A stretch of 6,759 bases of DNA from NCBI GenBank assembly GCA_030432175.1, contig JAUIHU010000245.1, forward strand, positions 1 through 6,759, in the 5' to 3' direction. The position numbers were made by a program, and so were the translations under genes. This document shows, piece by piece, positions 6,550-6,759 of the stretch (position 1 is the first letter of the stretch; every line of letters begins with the position of its first letter). The notes beneath the pieces were generated by a model. It was not told the origin of the DNA. It saw nothing but the letters and a program-made list of their open reading frames with translations, and did no database searches. Origin of the DNA: Verrucomicrobiia bacterium (GTDB lineage: Bacteria > Verrucomicrobiota > Verrucomicrobiia > Limisphaerales > JAUIHU01).

Positions 6550-6592
6550 ATACTACAAGATTAATATTAGGAGTCAAAACGTCATCATCCAA
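6550..6592 (-). promoter_or_regulatory. Candidate sigma70-type promoter(s) for the VOC gene
   Basis: Two overlapping hexamer pairs are seen on the minus strand. TTGACT (plus 6572-6577), 16 bases, TAGTAT (plus 6550-6555) would place the start of transcription at or just past ATG 6547 and so fits poorly unless the mRNA is leaderless. TTGGAT (plus 6587-6592), 17 bases, TAATAT (plus 6564-6569) would start near 6557, leaving about a 10-base leader. No Shine-Dalgarno precedes the ATG, consistent with a very short leader. These are sequence matches only. Confidence 0.35.
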
Positions 6593-6723
6593 CGATAATT
6601 TTCGTGTGTCAATAAATCGCGATTGAGTGACAAGTGCGTGACTTCACATATTTGGCGCTGAAGTGTCAATGCTTCTTCAAAATCCATCTCATATAAATCT
6701 AACCCATAATGTGTAAAAACGGA
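6574..6723 (-). pseudogene. Short reading frame resembling the N-terminus of octanoyltransferase LipB (probable remnant)
   Basis: On the minus strand a frame open from 6723 to a TGA at 6574-6576 reads, after a short unmatched start, LDLYEMDFEEALTLQRQI (about residues 8-25) and then ...NRDLLTHENYRW. LipB proteins typically begin 'v.dLG.mdYeeAl.lQ..lv......(d.lll.EHppvyT)', so the order and spacing are reminiscent. The only ATG is the internal one at 6687 (37 codons), and a TGA at 6724-6726 closes the frame upstream. The active-site regions of LipB (EHPPVYTLGR onward) are absent; the sequence runs straight into the VOC promoter and gene. I therefore read it as a truncated relic, or possibly a chance similarity. 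No continuation is visible in other frames. Confidence 0.3.
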
Positions 6724-6759
6724 TCAGCTGCCTGATATTTTTAAGGTAGTTTATTGAAG

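Overview
The window reads as a piece of a Gram-negative bacterial chromosome, most likely from the Planctomycetes-Verrucomicrobia-Chlamydiae group, with Verrucomicrobiota or Lentisphaerota the best guess. This is inferred from protein style. The region has a periplasmic beta-propeller hybrid-type sensor, a VOC protein of a kind I associate with Verrucomicrobia, RHS/YD-repeat fragments of the 'FDDIGNR ... YDANG' kind, and an Rpn-family nuclease. Start codons mostly lack Shine-Dalgarno sequences. No rRNA or other phylogenetic marker is present, so the assignment is tentative.

All recognisable intact genes are on the minus strand. From right to left (direction of transcription) they are: a small VOC/glyoxalase-fold protein (6161-6547) behind a plausible promoter; a 1234-residue membrane sensor histidine kinase with a signal peptide, a novel-looking N-terminal module, a Reg_prop beta-propeller, a Y_Y_Y domain, one inner-membrane helix, and HisKA_3 plus HATPase domains (2356-6060); and a class I SAM-dependent methyltransferase (1450-2289). 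The kinase and methyltransferase are close enough to be co-transcribed. No response regulator lies in the window, so the kinase is locally an orphan.

The left part differs. Positions 1-672 hold the first 224 codons of an Rpn-type PD-(D/E)XK nuclease gene (the so-called 'YhgA-like transposase'), which runs off the left edge. Between it and the methyltransferase lie about 780 bases with no intact gene. They contain two short fragments of an RHS/YD-repeat protein on the plus strand, in the reverse of their usual order, and two perfect inverted repeats. This looks like a decayed, recombination-prone accessory segment.

At the right edge, a short open stretch upstream of and overlapping the VOC gene resembles the start of octanoyltransferase LipB, but it is closed at both ends and looks like a remnant. 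I see no CRISPR array, tRNA, rRNA, intact insertion sequence or recognisable defence island. The most unusual items are the scrambled RHS debris, the uncharacterised N-terminal module of the orphan propeller kinase, and the displaced ribosome-binding site in front of the Rpn gene.
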